Source: Adiantum capillus-veneris (taxonomy: Eukaryota; Streptophyta; Polypodiopsida; Polypodiales; Pteridaceae). From it: a DNA stretch of 60,000 nt. This document shows, piece by piece, positions 20,960-33,368 of this stretch. The stretch spans positions 29,921,013 through 29,981,012 of the forward strand of contig CM043968.1 of the NCBI GenBank assembly GCA_014529385.2, given 5' to 3'. A program made the translations under genes and the position numbers. Below the pieces are notes generated by a model. The model had not been told where the DNA came from. It saw nothing but the letters and a program-made list of their open reading frames with translations, and ran no database searches. Numbering within the stretch: the stretch's first letter is position 1; each line of letters starts with the position of its first letter.

Positions 20960-22211
20960 CTTTTGCATGGATCAAAACCCTACCATTGGTACTTTCCATC
21001 CATTTGTAACAACATACCATAGTGTTGCACTTCAACACATAGACCATTATGTACATAGGTTTCCCGTAGCCTGCCTTCACATTTTTGGGTTCAATTGATC
21101 CAGAGATGCCCCGAATGTGGACTAATGTGGTCAACCTCAAGGTGATAGGGGACGAACCATAGAGACAAGGCATCATGAGAAATATGGATAACACAATGCG
21201 AGAAAAGGTTATGAGATTTTGTCCTCTCAACTTGAAAGTCATGCAAAAGTGTTTAGAGAGGTACGAAGAGGAAAATAAACAATTCTTGACAGCTCGCTTG
21301 CAATTCAAGCGCAATCGTGCCACTAGAAACCTTACTTTTCCAGATCATTTTTGAAAATTGCCAGACATTCCTACTGGTCGGTGGCTAGATGTAGCAATCT
21401 CGAAGGCAAAGAGGAACGGAGTTTAGATTACTAAAGAAGAATAAGAGGTATCGAGGGGTTGCAACTAGCATGTAAATATTTTCATAACTTCCTTTTGCAA
21501 ATCCATATGACCACATTACTTTAGTAATATAAAATTATTTAATTTATGTACTTATAGTATCACAAATACGGAACTTTGTGGTCGCATGGAATACAATTTA
21601 GAGTGCAATGGATAAGCGAACAAAGGGTCACCTTCGATAGTGGGGTTAAGAAAAGCTTCATCCAAGAAAATCGGAGTAGTGCTAGGGATGAGAATATTGA
21701 GATTACCCAGGTTGAATACTTTGGCTACATCCAAGACATCTTGAAGATTAGCTTTAGGAAATTTGTTATTTTTATCTTTGATGTCAAGTGGTGCAAAGTT
21801 ATTACTAGTTGGTCTAATGCAAATGTGTGCAAAGATAAGAGTGGACTAATTCAAGTGAACTCTAGCCGAGTGTGGATAGATGGTCGGGATATATTCATAC
21901 TTTTGTAGCATTGTGAACAAGCTGTGTTCAGAATAGATCCATTACGGGATGAAAAAGATTTGTCTAAATGACATTGGCTCTTTGTTGTTCAAGTTTCTCC
22001 ATAGAGCAAACAAGTGTGTGAAGGAATTGAGCTTGAGGTCGAAGAGTTTTATGACCAAAGTGCATGGTCGACGGGTGATGTATTTGAGGATTTTGAGCTA
22101 GAGATCAATGGTGAGCAGATGCTTGAACATAGAGATGAGCTCTCACATACACAGGTAGATGCGGAGAGCCATGTGGAAGTGCAATTTGATGATGAAGATG
22201 AAGAAATATAA
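20960..22211 (+). pseudogene. Second, older CACTA remnant: TNP2 C-terminal region with DUF4216
   Basis: After a poorly resolved part (YEEENKQFLTARLQF and FPDHF at about 21250-21350) the plus strand reads YGTLWSHGIQFRVQWISEQR, FDSGVKKSFI, ITQVEYFGYIQDILKISF, FDVKWCK, IQVNSSRVW and, after a stop, HCEQAVFRIDPLRDEKD and HWLFVVQVSP. That succession matches the DUF4216 domain at the C-terminus of plant TNP2 transposases. An acidic tail (ELEVEEFYDQSAWSTGDVFE and following) ends at 22211. Stops occur inside the domain. Orientation is opposite to the complete CACTA element, and the sequence is too diverged to be part of it. Confidence 0.78.
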
Positions 22212-22659
22212 ATTAAGATAGATACCTTTGGTGCATCACCTCTCATGAAAGATCAAAGATTTACTACTACTGATTTCTTCTAGGAGATCTTTTGTAAAAC
22301 TCTTTTAATTATTCTACAAAATTGGATATATATATACATATATAAAATAAGTTGTGCTACACCTTCATTTTTTTGTAATTTGCATTGCTTAGGTTGTTCT
22401 TTTATAGATTGTGAACTAACATATTGTATTTTTGATATTTGGGTATTTGTAGCCATGGTCAGTGATGACGAGACACTCTGACCGACATGTCACCCAAGCA
22501 GATGGGTTCCTTTTTATCACAGTCTGCACTGGACCAAGTTTCTTATGCATAGAACCTTTGGGGATCTCGTCTCTCTAGACCTAGTACAATCGGCCCTTTC
22601 CCTAGGGCGAGTATGTCTTGTACACCGACTCGCCCTACACCCAATCGATTGTGTCAAAT

Positions 22660-23290
22660 ATCCTGATGGCTCATTCTTCTTTGAGATGAGGTAGGTGTCC
22701 TAGAGGTGGTGGTTCTGGTAGCGGTTCTACCGATGCATCCACACCAACAAGACATCATCCACGATTCTCTTTAGATAGTTCACCAATTGGCACACCATGT
22801 ACACCTTGGGGATCACATGACCATGATCCTAGAAAGGTTTACAACACTAGGGATGGGGCTATTGTCATGGATAGGGTCAGAAAGGCCATGTGATAGAGGA
22901 CTCAGTAGCTCTCTAGAATAGTTCAGTTTGACCACTCTTTGATGGATATTTAGGATGATCATGATAATGAGAGAAATAATTACATCGTCGAGGCCATTCA
23001 CAGAGAGTACATGCCAACAGAGGGGTACGATCAGACTTGATTGGATGGAACTTGAGCATGGCAATTGCCACCATGTCAAACCATTGATCAGAGGAAAGAG
23101 ACAAGTACAAGGCCGGTAGTTCAAAGTTTGCATGGTTGGATGCAGAGGAATGGGAGGAGATTGCACGAGAGACACACGACAATAATCAAAGATTTCAATA
23201 GTAGAGAGATGTAGCTAGAGCATGTTTGAAGTCTGTTGGAGTATCACAGCTTGGGAATGAGAGCTACGACACTTTTTGGCATGAGTTTGT
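22660..23290 (+). pseudogene. Possible TNPA-like remnant
   Basis: The plus strand reads GSGSTDASTPTRHHPRFSLD, SSPIGTPCTPWG, YNTRDGAIVMD and WEEIARETHDNN, with many stops. The S/T/P-rich part followed by a GAIVMD step resembles the TNPA-like protein of the complete CACTA element (TDASTPPR and GGIIMDNDG). Its place just downstream of the DUF4216 remnant fits the TNP2-TNPA order. This is weak evidence. Confidence 0.45.
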
Positions 23291-23519
23291 AAGTATTTTA
23301 CGTACATTTTAAAATGTGACTAAATATGTATATGCTATCTTAATATTTATCTTATGGTTAATTGTTTATTTTGCAAGAAGTTGTTGTGAAGCACCCTCCG
23401 ACACGCCGAGAGGAGAAGTATGGGTGCATGCATAGACTTGTGGCTCTTTTAATTTAGCTTCAGGAGGAGGGATAGGCCATCAACTGGGAGGAATCACCAT
23501 GAGGGCAACATCCTCCATC

Positions 23520-23970
23520 TATGCTTTTTTGTATTTATGGTCATTTTGATGACCATGTTCATTGTATACTGTTTGAGATTTATGCTTATGGTTTTGCATT
23601 GAGTTTACAATTATGGTTACAGTATGACAATCAAGTTATGGTTATGGTTTTACAATTATGTTATGGTTATTGTATGAAAATCAGGTTATGGTTATGGTTT
23701 TGCAATTATGTTATAAAAATGGTAACAGTTTTTGAATCATGTTATATTTATGGTTTGAGAACTTTCTTCTCATCATGGTTATGGTTTTCAAATCATGGTA
23801 CAATTATTGCTTGAAAATGCTTATATTGTTATAGTTACGGTTTTCAAGTCATGTTTTAGTTATGGTCATACCATCTTCTTGTCGTGTTGTGCTTATGGTT
23901 TGTGAGTCGACGTTATAGTCATGCTTTTGGAAACTTGTCATGTTTATGGTTTCCATTTTGTGATTTTGTT
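23520..23970. repeat. Degenerate tatggttatggtttt repeats
   Basis: Blocks such as gttatggttatggtttt recur irregularly with ttacaattatg and caaatcatg spacers over about 450 bp. ORFs inside are repeat artefacts. Confidence 0.7.
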
Positions 23971-24018
23971 ATGCTTACAATTTTACTCATGTGTACTGAA
24001 TGTACTTCTTACTCTTCA

Positions 24019-25082
24019 GTGTCAAAATGTAGGTGGAGTGTAGGCGCTTTTGCACTCTTCCTTTGGGCATAGAGGGTTGGTTCTTGGTGTTGCCATTAGG
24101 AGATTTTGGAGGTCATTTGGAGGGCCTTCTAAGAAATTCTATTCCTCTCTCTAGAAAATGTTCTTAAAAATATACTTACACTTGTTGCGCACATCCAAAA
24201 GGATAACTGGACACTCTCAAAAGTGAACCTAACTTTTCAAAAATCCTTAAAAACGATCACTTTTTCATTCAATGCGTGTGTCGTTTTCATGAAGTACACG
24301 ATGCTCATTCAATATAACTTTCGTTATCATTGAAATTTTAAAAAATCACAAAATTATTAGTTGGTGTTAGAATTTTAAGTTTTTGATACCGCCAATGCGT
24401 CCAAAATGATCGAAAACTTGAAAAATGTCTATCTACTTGCCTCGATCTGATAGCCAGAGAGGAAGAAATTATCAAAATACCCCTAAAAAGAAGATTTTGC
24501 ATCACGTCGCACGGGGGACCATCTGGAAAACTCCAAATGGCCCTCCGTGCACCATGAGGCAAAAAAAAAAAGTGGATCACGACGCGCAGAGGATCATCTA
24601 GAATTTTCCAGATGGTCCCTCGCGCGCCATGATCCAAAATCCCCTTTTCAAGGGTTTTTTGGCGATTTCTCCCTCTTCGTGTGTCAGATTGAGGCAAGTA
24701 GATAGGCATTTTTAAGGTTTTTGGATGTTCCGGACGCATTGGCAATGTCAAAAGCTTCAAATTCCAACCTTATTTTTGTGAATTTTGTAAATTTCAATGA
24801 TGACGAAAGCCATATTAAATGAGCGTCGCCTACCTCATGGAAAAGACATTCGCATTGAATGAAAAGACGCCCGTTTTCAAGACCACTGACACCCTTTTAA
24901 TACTTTTCTTAATATCAATGTATTTTTTGCATAACTTAAGATCTTCTTTCATTGGAGGAGCTCTTTTTCCTCTATCTTCGAAAAGGCCCTCCAAAAGACC
25001 TTCGAAACCTTCTAATGCAGTACATGCAGCATTAGTTGCCAGTCCTCTCTGCCCAAATGTTTTTTTTTGCAGGTTTTGACAC
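24019..25082. repeat. Long imperfect inverted repeat, about 1.06 kb
   Basis: The left arm (about 24019-24560) and right arm (about 24567-25082) are reverse complements along most of their length. Matched landmarks, left then right read backwards: tttgggca; ttggagggcctt; tttttcattcaatgcg; atgctcatt or acgctcatt; gccaatgcgtcc; ctatctacttgcctc; ggaccatctggaaaa. A run of eleven A marks the centre. The arms differ by many substitutions and small indels, so duplication is not recent or is under no constraint. Confidence 0.88.
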
Positions 25083-27955
25083 CGGTGTAGGTACTGAAAT
25101 ACATGTCTCATACGTGTCAAAATCATCATCGATAATTGCCGTTGGAATTCGCGTTAGTATGTGTACAACAAACATCGCCGAAATATTATTCTTATTCCAT
25201 TATTTATTTAGATGTCCATACCGACAATTATAACATCGTGTATTTTGATGAACCATATATCGACGTGTATACCGATGATACGATATTGATGTATATATCG
25301 ACGCTTTTTATTTTAAAACAAGCTTTTTGTCGTTGGTACGTGCTTCGATATTTGTACGACAGGTTGTAGTGAGTTCCTCTTACAACTTCCACTTGATGCA
25401 GCAATTGATAAAACCCTGACTACAATGTGTTGCAACTCCACCTTCTCTTCACCTTGCTCTTTCCACCATAGAGGTCCACTTCTTTTGTGTAAGATCCTTG
25501 ATTTTTGGATCTCTTTTAAAAATAATAAAAATAGATTCTAATGTATGTTTTGTAAATTTTTAGTTAAGAATGCTTATTTGATAGTCTTGTAAGATTCGAA
25601 AGTGAAAAGCAGGGTCTTTTTCATGTTCTGATATGTCGGACAGACATTTGGTTAAGTTTTGAAAAAACTCGTTTTTTAAAAGTTTTTCGATGCTTTTTTG
25701 CAAAAAGTAGGGCGAGTTCCTTAGTTTACAAGTCTCAAGGAAGCTATGGTTCAATTTAATTAAAATGCTTTTTGGACGCTTTCACTCTATTTGTAGCTTT
25801 TCATGATTTTTAGTGTTTTTTTACTGAAAAGCGAGTCCGCTTTCTTATTTTGGAAAACAAGGGAAACTTGTGGTTCATTTTTTTCTTTTTATGCTATTTT
25901 TTAGTTTTGCATGCTTTTGGATGTTTTTAAAAAGCCACATTCTGTTTATGATGGCCTATAAATTTCAACAAATTATTTTTAGTCACCGTCGGATTTAAAA
26001 AACGACCACTTGAAGAAAAAACAAGATCAAATGGGATTTTTACGAGAATTATTTTTCAAAAAGCAACATTGTAAATACGTTGCGGGAGTATGGGAATGTC
26101 ATAATTATGTTGGGACATCGCGGTGCAACATAGTCTAGTCACGAACACATTATTTGCGAGGATATTGTCCAATTACTTATTTTTTATTGTAAAAAGTGAA
26201 TGGTAAGTGGGGGAGTTTACTGCCAAAAGTTGTGCCATGTTTTTAGCAAAGTGTCCAAAAGCATGCAATTATTCCTGCAGAGAAGGTAACGCTACTTGCT
26301 AGCTTGGGCAACACTTCGGGTTGGCACAATGCCTATAACATGACCTACAAGCCTCAGTTTTCAGGGCCGACATTTGCATCTACTACTGCACGTCAATAGG
26401 TATCTATTATATTGAGTGGTGAAAGCTCTCCATCACCATCTCCATAAGATCTTCTCCCTCATTTGTGGGAAGAAGAAGAAGAGAACATTCTTTCTCTACT
26501 TCCTTACTATCTTCTCTTCTCTTTCCTTGGTGTGAGCGTTCTCCAGCGGCTTTGTGGTGAAAACCTCTACATATCTCTCATCACTGCTCTCTTGTGGAAA
26601 AGCAAGAAGCCTCTCGATAGCCCGTAATCAATTATAAAGCATGGTAAGAAACCCTAAACTCCATAGCCATCATCTTTCTCTCTCTACGTCGTTTTCTGAG
26701 TAGCTACCCTCTCGATTTTTCATATACGAGGACATGTATAGACCTTCTGCGTGTGTATGAGGTTGATCCATATTAGTTTCATTGTGTTTATCATTCACAT
26801 GAAGTGTTTATAGTCACACGTGTATATAAAAAGCACTTTTGGCGCGATAGGAGCACTATTTTGATCATATCTCACAAACGGTTGTGAATCAGGTGGACGA
26901 CTTTAAAATAGAGATAAAACACATCATTTATAACATTTTCTCTCTTGGGTGTCATGCTTGTTGTCCACTGCAAGGTCAAAATTTTGGACCGCAAGCTCCT
27001 TGAAGAACCACTATCTAGACTTATCGGATGAATGAATCCACTTTGCCAAATCAAAACCTTGATTAAACTCACTAATAAATGTATTTAGACCTTTGAGATC
27101 ACTTTGTGAGTGTGAGTTAATAACTATTCCATGTACGGGTTTATCTTTGCGTGTAGGGGTACTACCAAGGGGGAGTACCATATGGCACCGTGAGTTGGAC
27201 GAGTTCTTCATATATGATTTATGGTTATTTTGGTGAGTTGATTTCAAGTGTTTGATGTCCATAAACCTATATTATGGTTATCCAACCTGAACCATATAGG
27301 CAAATATGAATAAAGTGGCTTTCTTTTTGTGTTAACGTTTGTTGCATGAGTCTCATATGGGCAAAGTGATGTAATGAAGTGTTAGTATATATTATAAATG
27401 TGAGCTTGATGCATTTTTTTGAGATCAAATGCTTTCATTTGTGTGTTATGCATGCACCCAAAAATGGCAAAAGGACTTTTTTAACATATATGTGATGTTA
27501 CGGTTTATGGTTGTTCAAAGTGAGGAGGCTATTTTGCATCAGGTTTATGTTGATCGGATGATGTCATATGATTCACTATGGAACATCAGGGATGGATGTG
27601 GATGCCTCATGTGCATGTGCATGTGCATGTGTATGTCGCTTTCCACCATTCTAGGTCAAAACTAGCTCTATGTGCTAGAAGCATCACTTTTGCATGTTTG
27701 GTTATTGTCAAAACTGGATTTTGATATCATGTTTAATTACTGGTCTAACTTATTTTATGCAGAAGAAGTGCATGTCTTAAGGGTCATGTGTGTGGGCTAA
27801 ATTGATTGAAGTGAATATGTCAAAGTCCAAGTGTACATGTGGGAGTTGGTTCAATATGGAATATGGTTTATGGTCAATAAGAGCTGAGATCCCTCATGAA
27901 TTATGGTTGTGATTTTGATTGTGGAAGCTCTCGGTGTTATTTCTTGATCCATCTT
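25083..27955. other. AT-rich stretch without a recognisable gene
   Basis: No family could be assigned. At about 26370-26645 a CT-rich segment ends in atggtaagaaaccctaaac, which looks like a 5' UTR and a first exon cut by a splice donor. No downstream coding exon was found. A short tgcatg/tgtgcatg run lies near 27607-27635. Confidence 0.4.
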
Positions 27956-27978
27956 GTGTGTGTGTGTGTGTGTGCGCG

Positions 27979-28037
<59 letters not shown>
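27956..28037. repeat. Compound microsatellite (GT)n(GA)n
   Basis: GT run to about 27974, a GC-rich joint, then (GA) to 28037. The ORFs through it are artefacts. Confidence 0.95.
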
Positions 28038-28039
<2 letters not shown>

Positions 28040-28462
28040 AATGACCACCTTTGCAGGTACATCGAGAGGAGAGAGGGAGAGAGGGGGTTGTGTGGGAGCA
28101 TGCTGTGCATCACAGTGCACGGTTGTAGCAGAATACCTGATTACACGACCTGGGTATGTGTTGTGTTTGTGTGTGTGTGCGCGCGTTGTGTGGTAGCATG
28201 TCTTTTGTCATATTACGTGGCATTCATAAGGTACCTTACCACACAATGCGAGTGTGTGCGTAAGCTGTTCTACGGAACAGTGCTTACCACAGGGGCATCA
28301 CCTTGGTGACGCGTGGAATATGTTGTCCATGTGGTAAGTATTGGCTCACTGTCTGGGTAGTATATCGGTAACGCCGCGATTCTAGTATCCTTATGGTGAT
28401 CCAACTTCCCCTCCCCTTTCCAAAAAAAATATATGGACATGCGTCGATAACATCGCTATATG
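28038..28462. other. Non-coding stretch before the CACTA end
   Basis: No gene recognised. A short gcgtcgataacatcgctata just left of 28463 recalls the CACTA subterminal motif, but could be chance. Confidence 0.4.
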
Positions 28463-28677
28463 ACACTACAAGAGGTTCTTCATATTAGCGACGCTAACAG
28501 TGCAACGCTCAAATGTGAAAATCCACGGCGTCGCTATGCCGGTCGCTATACTATTTGTTGCTTATACCAATGGGCATAGCGACGCTGACATGGGTAAAAA
28601 AATAATTCGAGAGCACCAAAAACTCAGATCTCATATCTGAGTTTCGACGCTCTCGATTTACAGGTATACCCGTGCCA

Positions 28678-28736
<59 letters not shown>

Positions 28737-28892
28737 CCCCCCCCCCTTCCCACGCACACCCACACACACACACACACACAAGGAGAGGAAGGAGATCCAG
28801 GTATGCTCCTTCCTTCTCCTCCCTCTCATGTTCCCTTCCCCTCTTTCTCTCTCTCCCTCTCTCTCTGTCTCACACACACACACACACATATT

Positions 28893-28923
<31 letters not shown>

Positions 28924-28930
28924 ACACATT
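28463..28930. mobile_element. Solitary CACTA terminus related to 16153 end
   Basis: Starts cactacaagaggttcttcat and runs parallel to the reverse complement of 16153 to about 15770: agcgacgct subterminal motifs, a hairpin around aaactcagat/atctgagttt, then (CT)n, C run, (CA)n, ggagaggaaggag, caggtatgctccttcc, and CT/CA tracts. Homology ends in the GT tract near 28923. No partner end was found to the right, so this is either half an element or a rearranged copy. Confidence 0.9.
28680..28746. repeat. (CT)n followed by C13
   Basis: CT run to about 28733, then thirteen consecutive C. Part of the CACTA end. Confidence 0.95.
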
Positions 28931-29103
28931 GAGCCTATATCCAGTAATCCATTATATAGTACTCTCCCATAGAGGCTATTTAGTTAAATTAGATATCATA
29001 GAGGTGGCTCAGATTCCAATGAATCATCATCAATGTCTTCAAAAAATGCTTACGCGATTCCCAAATTAGCCTCTCGTTGGTGTCTAAGACATTGCTTTCT
29101 TTC

Positions 29104-30165
29104 TCAAGTCTCAACTCTTGCTTGGATCTTTTTAAGCTCTACCTGTTCTTTGGTTGCTTTCTTTTGATGAATGGCTTGTAACTCTTCCTGGCTTAGAGGA
29201 TCATAGTACCTTTTGAATTTACTCCCATTAAGGAACCCAATGGTTTCAACTCCATCTAGAGTCTCCACATGAATGGTACCTTGTGGGGTAGTTTCATACA
29301 CTCGATATGGTCCTTTTCCCGCATATTTCAACTTTTTCTTTTTGTTACACACTCCATACATAAGGACTTTATCACCAACATTGATATCCTTGTTCTTTAG
29401 ATGACGGTCAAACCATTTCTTCCTTCTATCTTTCTCCACAAGTGCATTTGCAGAGCCAATTGTCTTTCTTCATCAAACCTCTCAAGGATTTATAAGCACT
29501 CAACTAAAGGTTACCATCCCAACCTTCTTGTGAAGCTACACGTAGACTAGGAATTACAAACTCCCATGGCATAACTGCTCTTGGCCATATACCATTTTGA
29601 ATGGTGTACAATTAATAGCCACTTTGTAAGAAGTACAGTAAGACCATAGAGCTGACGTAAACTTTAAATCCCAATATGTACGATAAGCCTCAATTGTCTT
29701 TGTCAAAGTGGAGATGAGATTTTTGTTGGTACTTTCAGCTTGGCCATTTGCTTGTGGATAATAAGGTGTAGACTTGTGGTGGGATATCATGAAGTCTGAT
29801 GTGACTTCTTTTATCACTTTATTTAGGAAATGGGTTCCATTGTCACTCACAAGCTCAAAGGGGCATTCAAAATGTGTGATAATATTCTCAAAGAGAAACT
29901 TAGTTGTTCTCTATGCATTAGCTTTTTGTGTTGCTTTTGCTTTAGCCCATTTGGTCACATAGTCGGTAGCTACAATGATATATCATGACAGAGTGTTATG
30001 CACAGACGGACTAATTGCACCTACAAAGTCTAAGCCCCACTTTTCAAATGGTTGGCTACCTTGATGGTATGTAGAGGCATTTTATCCTTACTTTGTGGCT
30101 TCATAAAGTGTTTGCATTCATCACATCCCTTTGCAAAAAGTGATGCATCCTTGAATAAGATAGGG
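29104..30165 (-). pseudogene. gypsy integrase
   Basis: SLFAKGCDECKHFMKPQSKD is the end of the HHCC zinc region. The core has ATDYVTKWAKA, SDNGTHF, HHKSTPYYPQANGQAESTN, then ALWSYCTSYK. The C-terminal part reads DINVGDKVLMYGV and YAGKGPYRVYETTPQGTIHV. Stops and frame changes occur near 29990 and 29470-29550. The catalytic Asp of SDNGTHF and the Glu of AEST are present. Confidence 0.9.
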
Positions 30166-30226
30166 CACTAATAGCCTAATTGCAATACCTTTCTAGCTGC
30201 TAGTTTCCTTGAGAAATATCCTCCGG

Positions 30227-30835
30227 CTATACCCATGTGGGCTTCTTGCAATATGTATAAATACTCATCCTCACGGGCACAACGTCTAAGAATACGTCCT
30301 TCCTAGCCTGTAGAGAGTTCTTGCAATACGAGAAATAAGGTTCACATTCTTTTAACAATTTTTGAGCTATGTCCTTACAAAGCTCTTTGGGTGGAAAACC
30401 ATTAACTAGAAAGTTCACAATCTTCTCACTCCATTCAGGCATGGTCTCGACTAGAAATAAGGAAGTATCAAGAAATTCATCATCGACTCTAGTAGGGGCT
30501 TCACCATTGGGTATGAGAGACAAATGATCCGTCATGACATGTCTTTTACCAGGTCTCATCACAATGGTAAAATCAAACTCAAGGAGAATTAACAACCAGC
30601 GTGTAATTCTTCCCATGGAACAAGGTTTATTTACTAGATACAACAAGGTTTGATGATCCACATAGAAAACAAACTTGTTGGCAAGAAGGTAGTAGCGAAA
30701 TTTCTTCACTACATAAATCATAGCTAAACCTTTCCGCTCTGTAGTGGCGTAGTTTCTCTTGGCATCATTCAATTGACAACTTGCAAAGCTAATGGGGTAG
30801 TCCAATTTATGTTCTCCTAGTTGAGCTAAACACAC
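30227..30835 (-). pseudogene. gypsy RNase H and connection
   Basis: LDYPISFASCQLNDAKRNYA, TTERKGLAMIYVVKKFRYYL, FVFYVDHQTLLYLVNK and RPGKRHVMTDHLSLI are the standard RNase H succession of plant gypsy elements. It follows the RT thumb with a frame change at 30826-30835. Confidence 0.9.
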
Positions 30836-31963
30836 CCAATAGCAAAGTTTGATGCATCAATATGCACATGGAAAATTATATTCCAATCGGGCACTCGTAG
30901 AATGGGAGCGCTTGTCAAGGTCTTTTTCATTGGCTCATAAGCATGGTTAGACTCCGCGGTCCATTGGAACTCAATATGAAGCTTGTACAAAGGACAAGCT
31001 ATCCCAGAAAAGTTTAAAATAAACCGTCGATAATAACCAACATGGCCCATGAACCTTTGAACTCCTTTATAGTTTGTAGGTGGTGGAAATTCAACAATGG
31101 CTTTAATTTTGCTCTCATATGTGGAAATCCCATTTTTGGACACTATACGCCCTAAAATGACTCCATGTTTAACCCAAAATTGGCATTTGAAAGGGTTTAA
31201 GGAGATGCGATACAATCAATACTTCTCAAACACTTTTTGTAATCATGATAGATGTTCTTTCCAAGAGGAATAAACACAATGGTCATCTAAAAAAGATTCG
31301 CAAAAGTCCCTCAAATATTCTCTAAAAGAAGTGTTTATTAATCTTTGAAAGGTAGCAGGGGCATTGGTTAAGCCAAAAGCCATAACACAAAATGCGAACA
31401 CTGCAAATTTGGGTATAAAAGCGGTTTTAACTTGGTCCTCTAGTGCAATTGTGATCTGATTGTATCCAGAGTACCCATCTAAAAAGCTATAAGCTTCCTT
31501 TCTTGCAACTCTTTCAAGCACATGTTCTGAAAATGGCAAGGGGTAATGGTCCCTCCTAGTGGCGTCATTGACCTTCTTGAGATCCACGCACACTCTGAGT
31601 TTCCCATTATTTTTGGCACAATCACTATCAAAGAAACCCATTTTGAGTGCTCAATAGGGTATATGAATCCGCATTTCACAAGCTTTTCAATCTCTTCTTG
31701 AACAATCTTTGCATATTTAGGACTCATCTTTTCATTGGGTAGGGTCATTGCTAAATTGGTTTAGCCATGCTAATTATGGGGATTGTGTGTTGCACCACGG
31801 AAGGTGGGACACCTTTCATATCATGATATGGACAAAAAAATATATCCCTGAATTCCTTGAGAAGTTCTTTAAGTACACACTCCTCAGTCTCTATCAGATC
31901 TTGGGCAATGAAAACAAGTTTGGACTCTTCTCCTGGGTCTACTAGCTCTATTTCCTTAACCAT
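30826..31963 (-). pseudogene. gypsy reverse transcriptase
   Basis: In order: FRDIFFCPYHDMKGVPPSVV, KYAKIVQEEIEKLVKCGFIY, LRVCVDLKKVNDATRRDHYP, YSFLDGYSGYNQI, FGLTNAPATFQ, and FCESFLDDHCVYS as the catalytic LDD box. Then KCQFWVKHGVILGRIVSKNG and RFMGHVGYYRRFI. Three overlapping frames are needed (changes near 31480-31640 and 31215-31243), so the gene is broken although its motifs are well kept. Confidence 0.92.
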
Positions 31964-33368
31964 CAGTGGACCTTCATAGACTCCATTCTGTTGATATATT
32001 TTCTTTGAGCCTTTGTATACACATCCTTACGTTCCTCTATGGTGTAGGATTTGAAATGTTCAGGTGCACGGTGTAAGTTTGTGGGGTCCTGTTGTTCTAT
32101 GGATTTTGATTTCACTTTTGATTCCTTTTGTTGTTGAGCTAACTCTCGATTTTGTCGTCTCCTTACGGTACGACTCAACTTTGGCTTCTCTGTAGCCTCT
32201 AATTGTGCAATGTCAATGGGTTGTGGACTACACCACATAACGCTTTGAAGGTATTCACCCCAGTTTTCTACCAGCTTCCAATGAGCATCACATGGCCCTA
32301 TATAATTAAGCCATTCTGTGGTAGATTCCTTTTCATATATTCTAGCACACACATTTGCTCGATATTTTTGCCTCTTATATCTCTTACTCTTCTTGTCTAA
32401 TTTTTGATTATGGACGATCTCTAGTGAAGAGTCACTAGATGAGTCGCTACTTGTGTCTTCTGATCCCTTGGATAGATTGTCATTTAGGGTACCACTGGAC
32501 CCTGAATGGTTTGTCCTAAAATTTGCAGTAAGATTTCACTCAGATTCTTTGTCCTCAAAGTCAATTTCAATTGATGATTTTGACACCAAATTTGTGGGCT
32601 ATAGTCTTGTGAGATGCTACCCCGGGGCGGTCACTTTTTAGAATGTGTATGATATCACGTGAGTTAACCGGAGAGGATTATTAAAAGACCAAAATGTATA
32701 AAAATGTATACATACAAAGGGGGGTGGGGGTTTTTTAAATAGGTTCTCAGTGTAAGTATAGTATGTATATTGGGGTATTATTAATTACCTCTTGAATGCA
32801 CGTGATATAGGGGTCTTTTGATAAGTGACTCCCCCGGGATGCTACTAGTTCCTATGCCAGTCAAACCTTCATCTTGTAGGTCATCAAAAGCTATATGCAT
32901 TGCTTCTAGAATATTTAAGGGTACGAGTGGTGGCATTTCATCCCCCTCAGGTGTTACCTAGGTCACCCCCCTGTTTCCCCAAGTGTCTATGGTTGATGCT
33001 AAGTGTTACCTACTAGTTCCAATGCCAGTCAAACCTTCATCTTGTAGGTCATCAAAAGCTATATGCATTGCTTCTAGCATATTTAAGGGTACGAGTGGTG
33101 GAATTTCATCCCCCTCAGGTGTTACCTAGGTCATCCCCCTGTTTCCCCAAGTGTCTATGGTTGATGCTAAGTGGACCCAATCCACATTGTCTAACTCAAT
33201 CATCCCAGGTAGTACATCCATATAAGGAGAATCTTCCCCAACATTAGTGTCCACTTTACATGTGTAAAAATACTTGAATGGAGACGAGTGAACTGTGGTG
33301 TCAGATATATGATCAATTCTAAACATTTTTCCTAGAGGACGTGCTCAGTGACCAATTACAAGATCCAC
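31963..33368 (-). pseudogene. gypsy spacer between protease and RT
   Basis: Contains a lysine/glutamine-rich open segment (AQQQKESKVKSKSIEQQ and EERKDVYTKAQRKYINRM, 32352-31963) of the kind found between protease and RT in Tat/Athila elements. From 32400 to 33368 little coding is left. A 168-bp tandem duplication lies at 32843-33177. Confidence 0.6.
32843..33177. repeat. 168-bp tandem duplication
   Basis: tactagttcctatgccagtc at 32843 recurs with one change at 33011. The copies match almost throughout, including the gcttctaga/gcatatttaagggtacgag block and gtttccccaagtgtctatgg. Confidence 0.95.
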
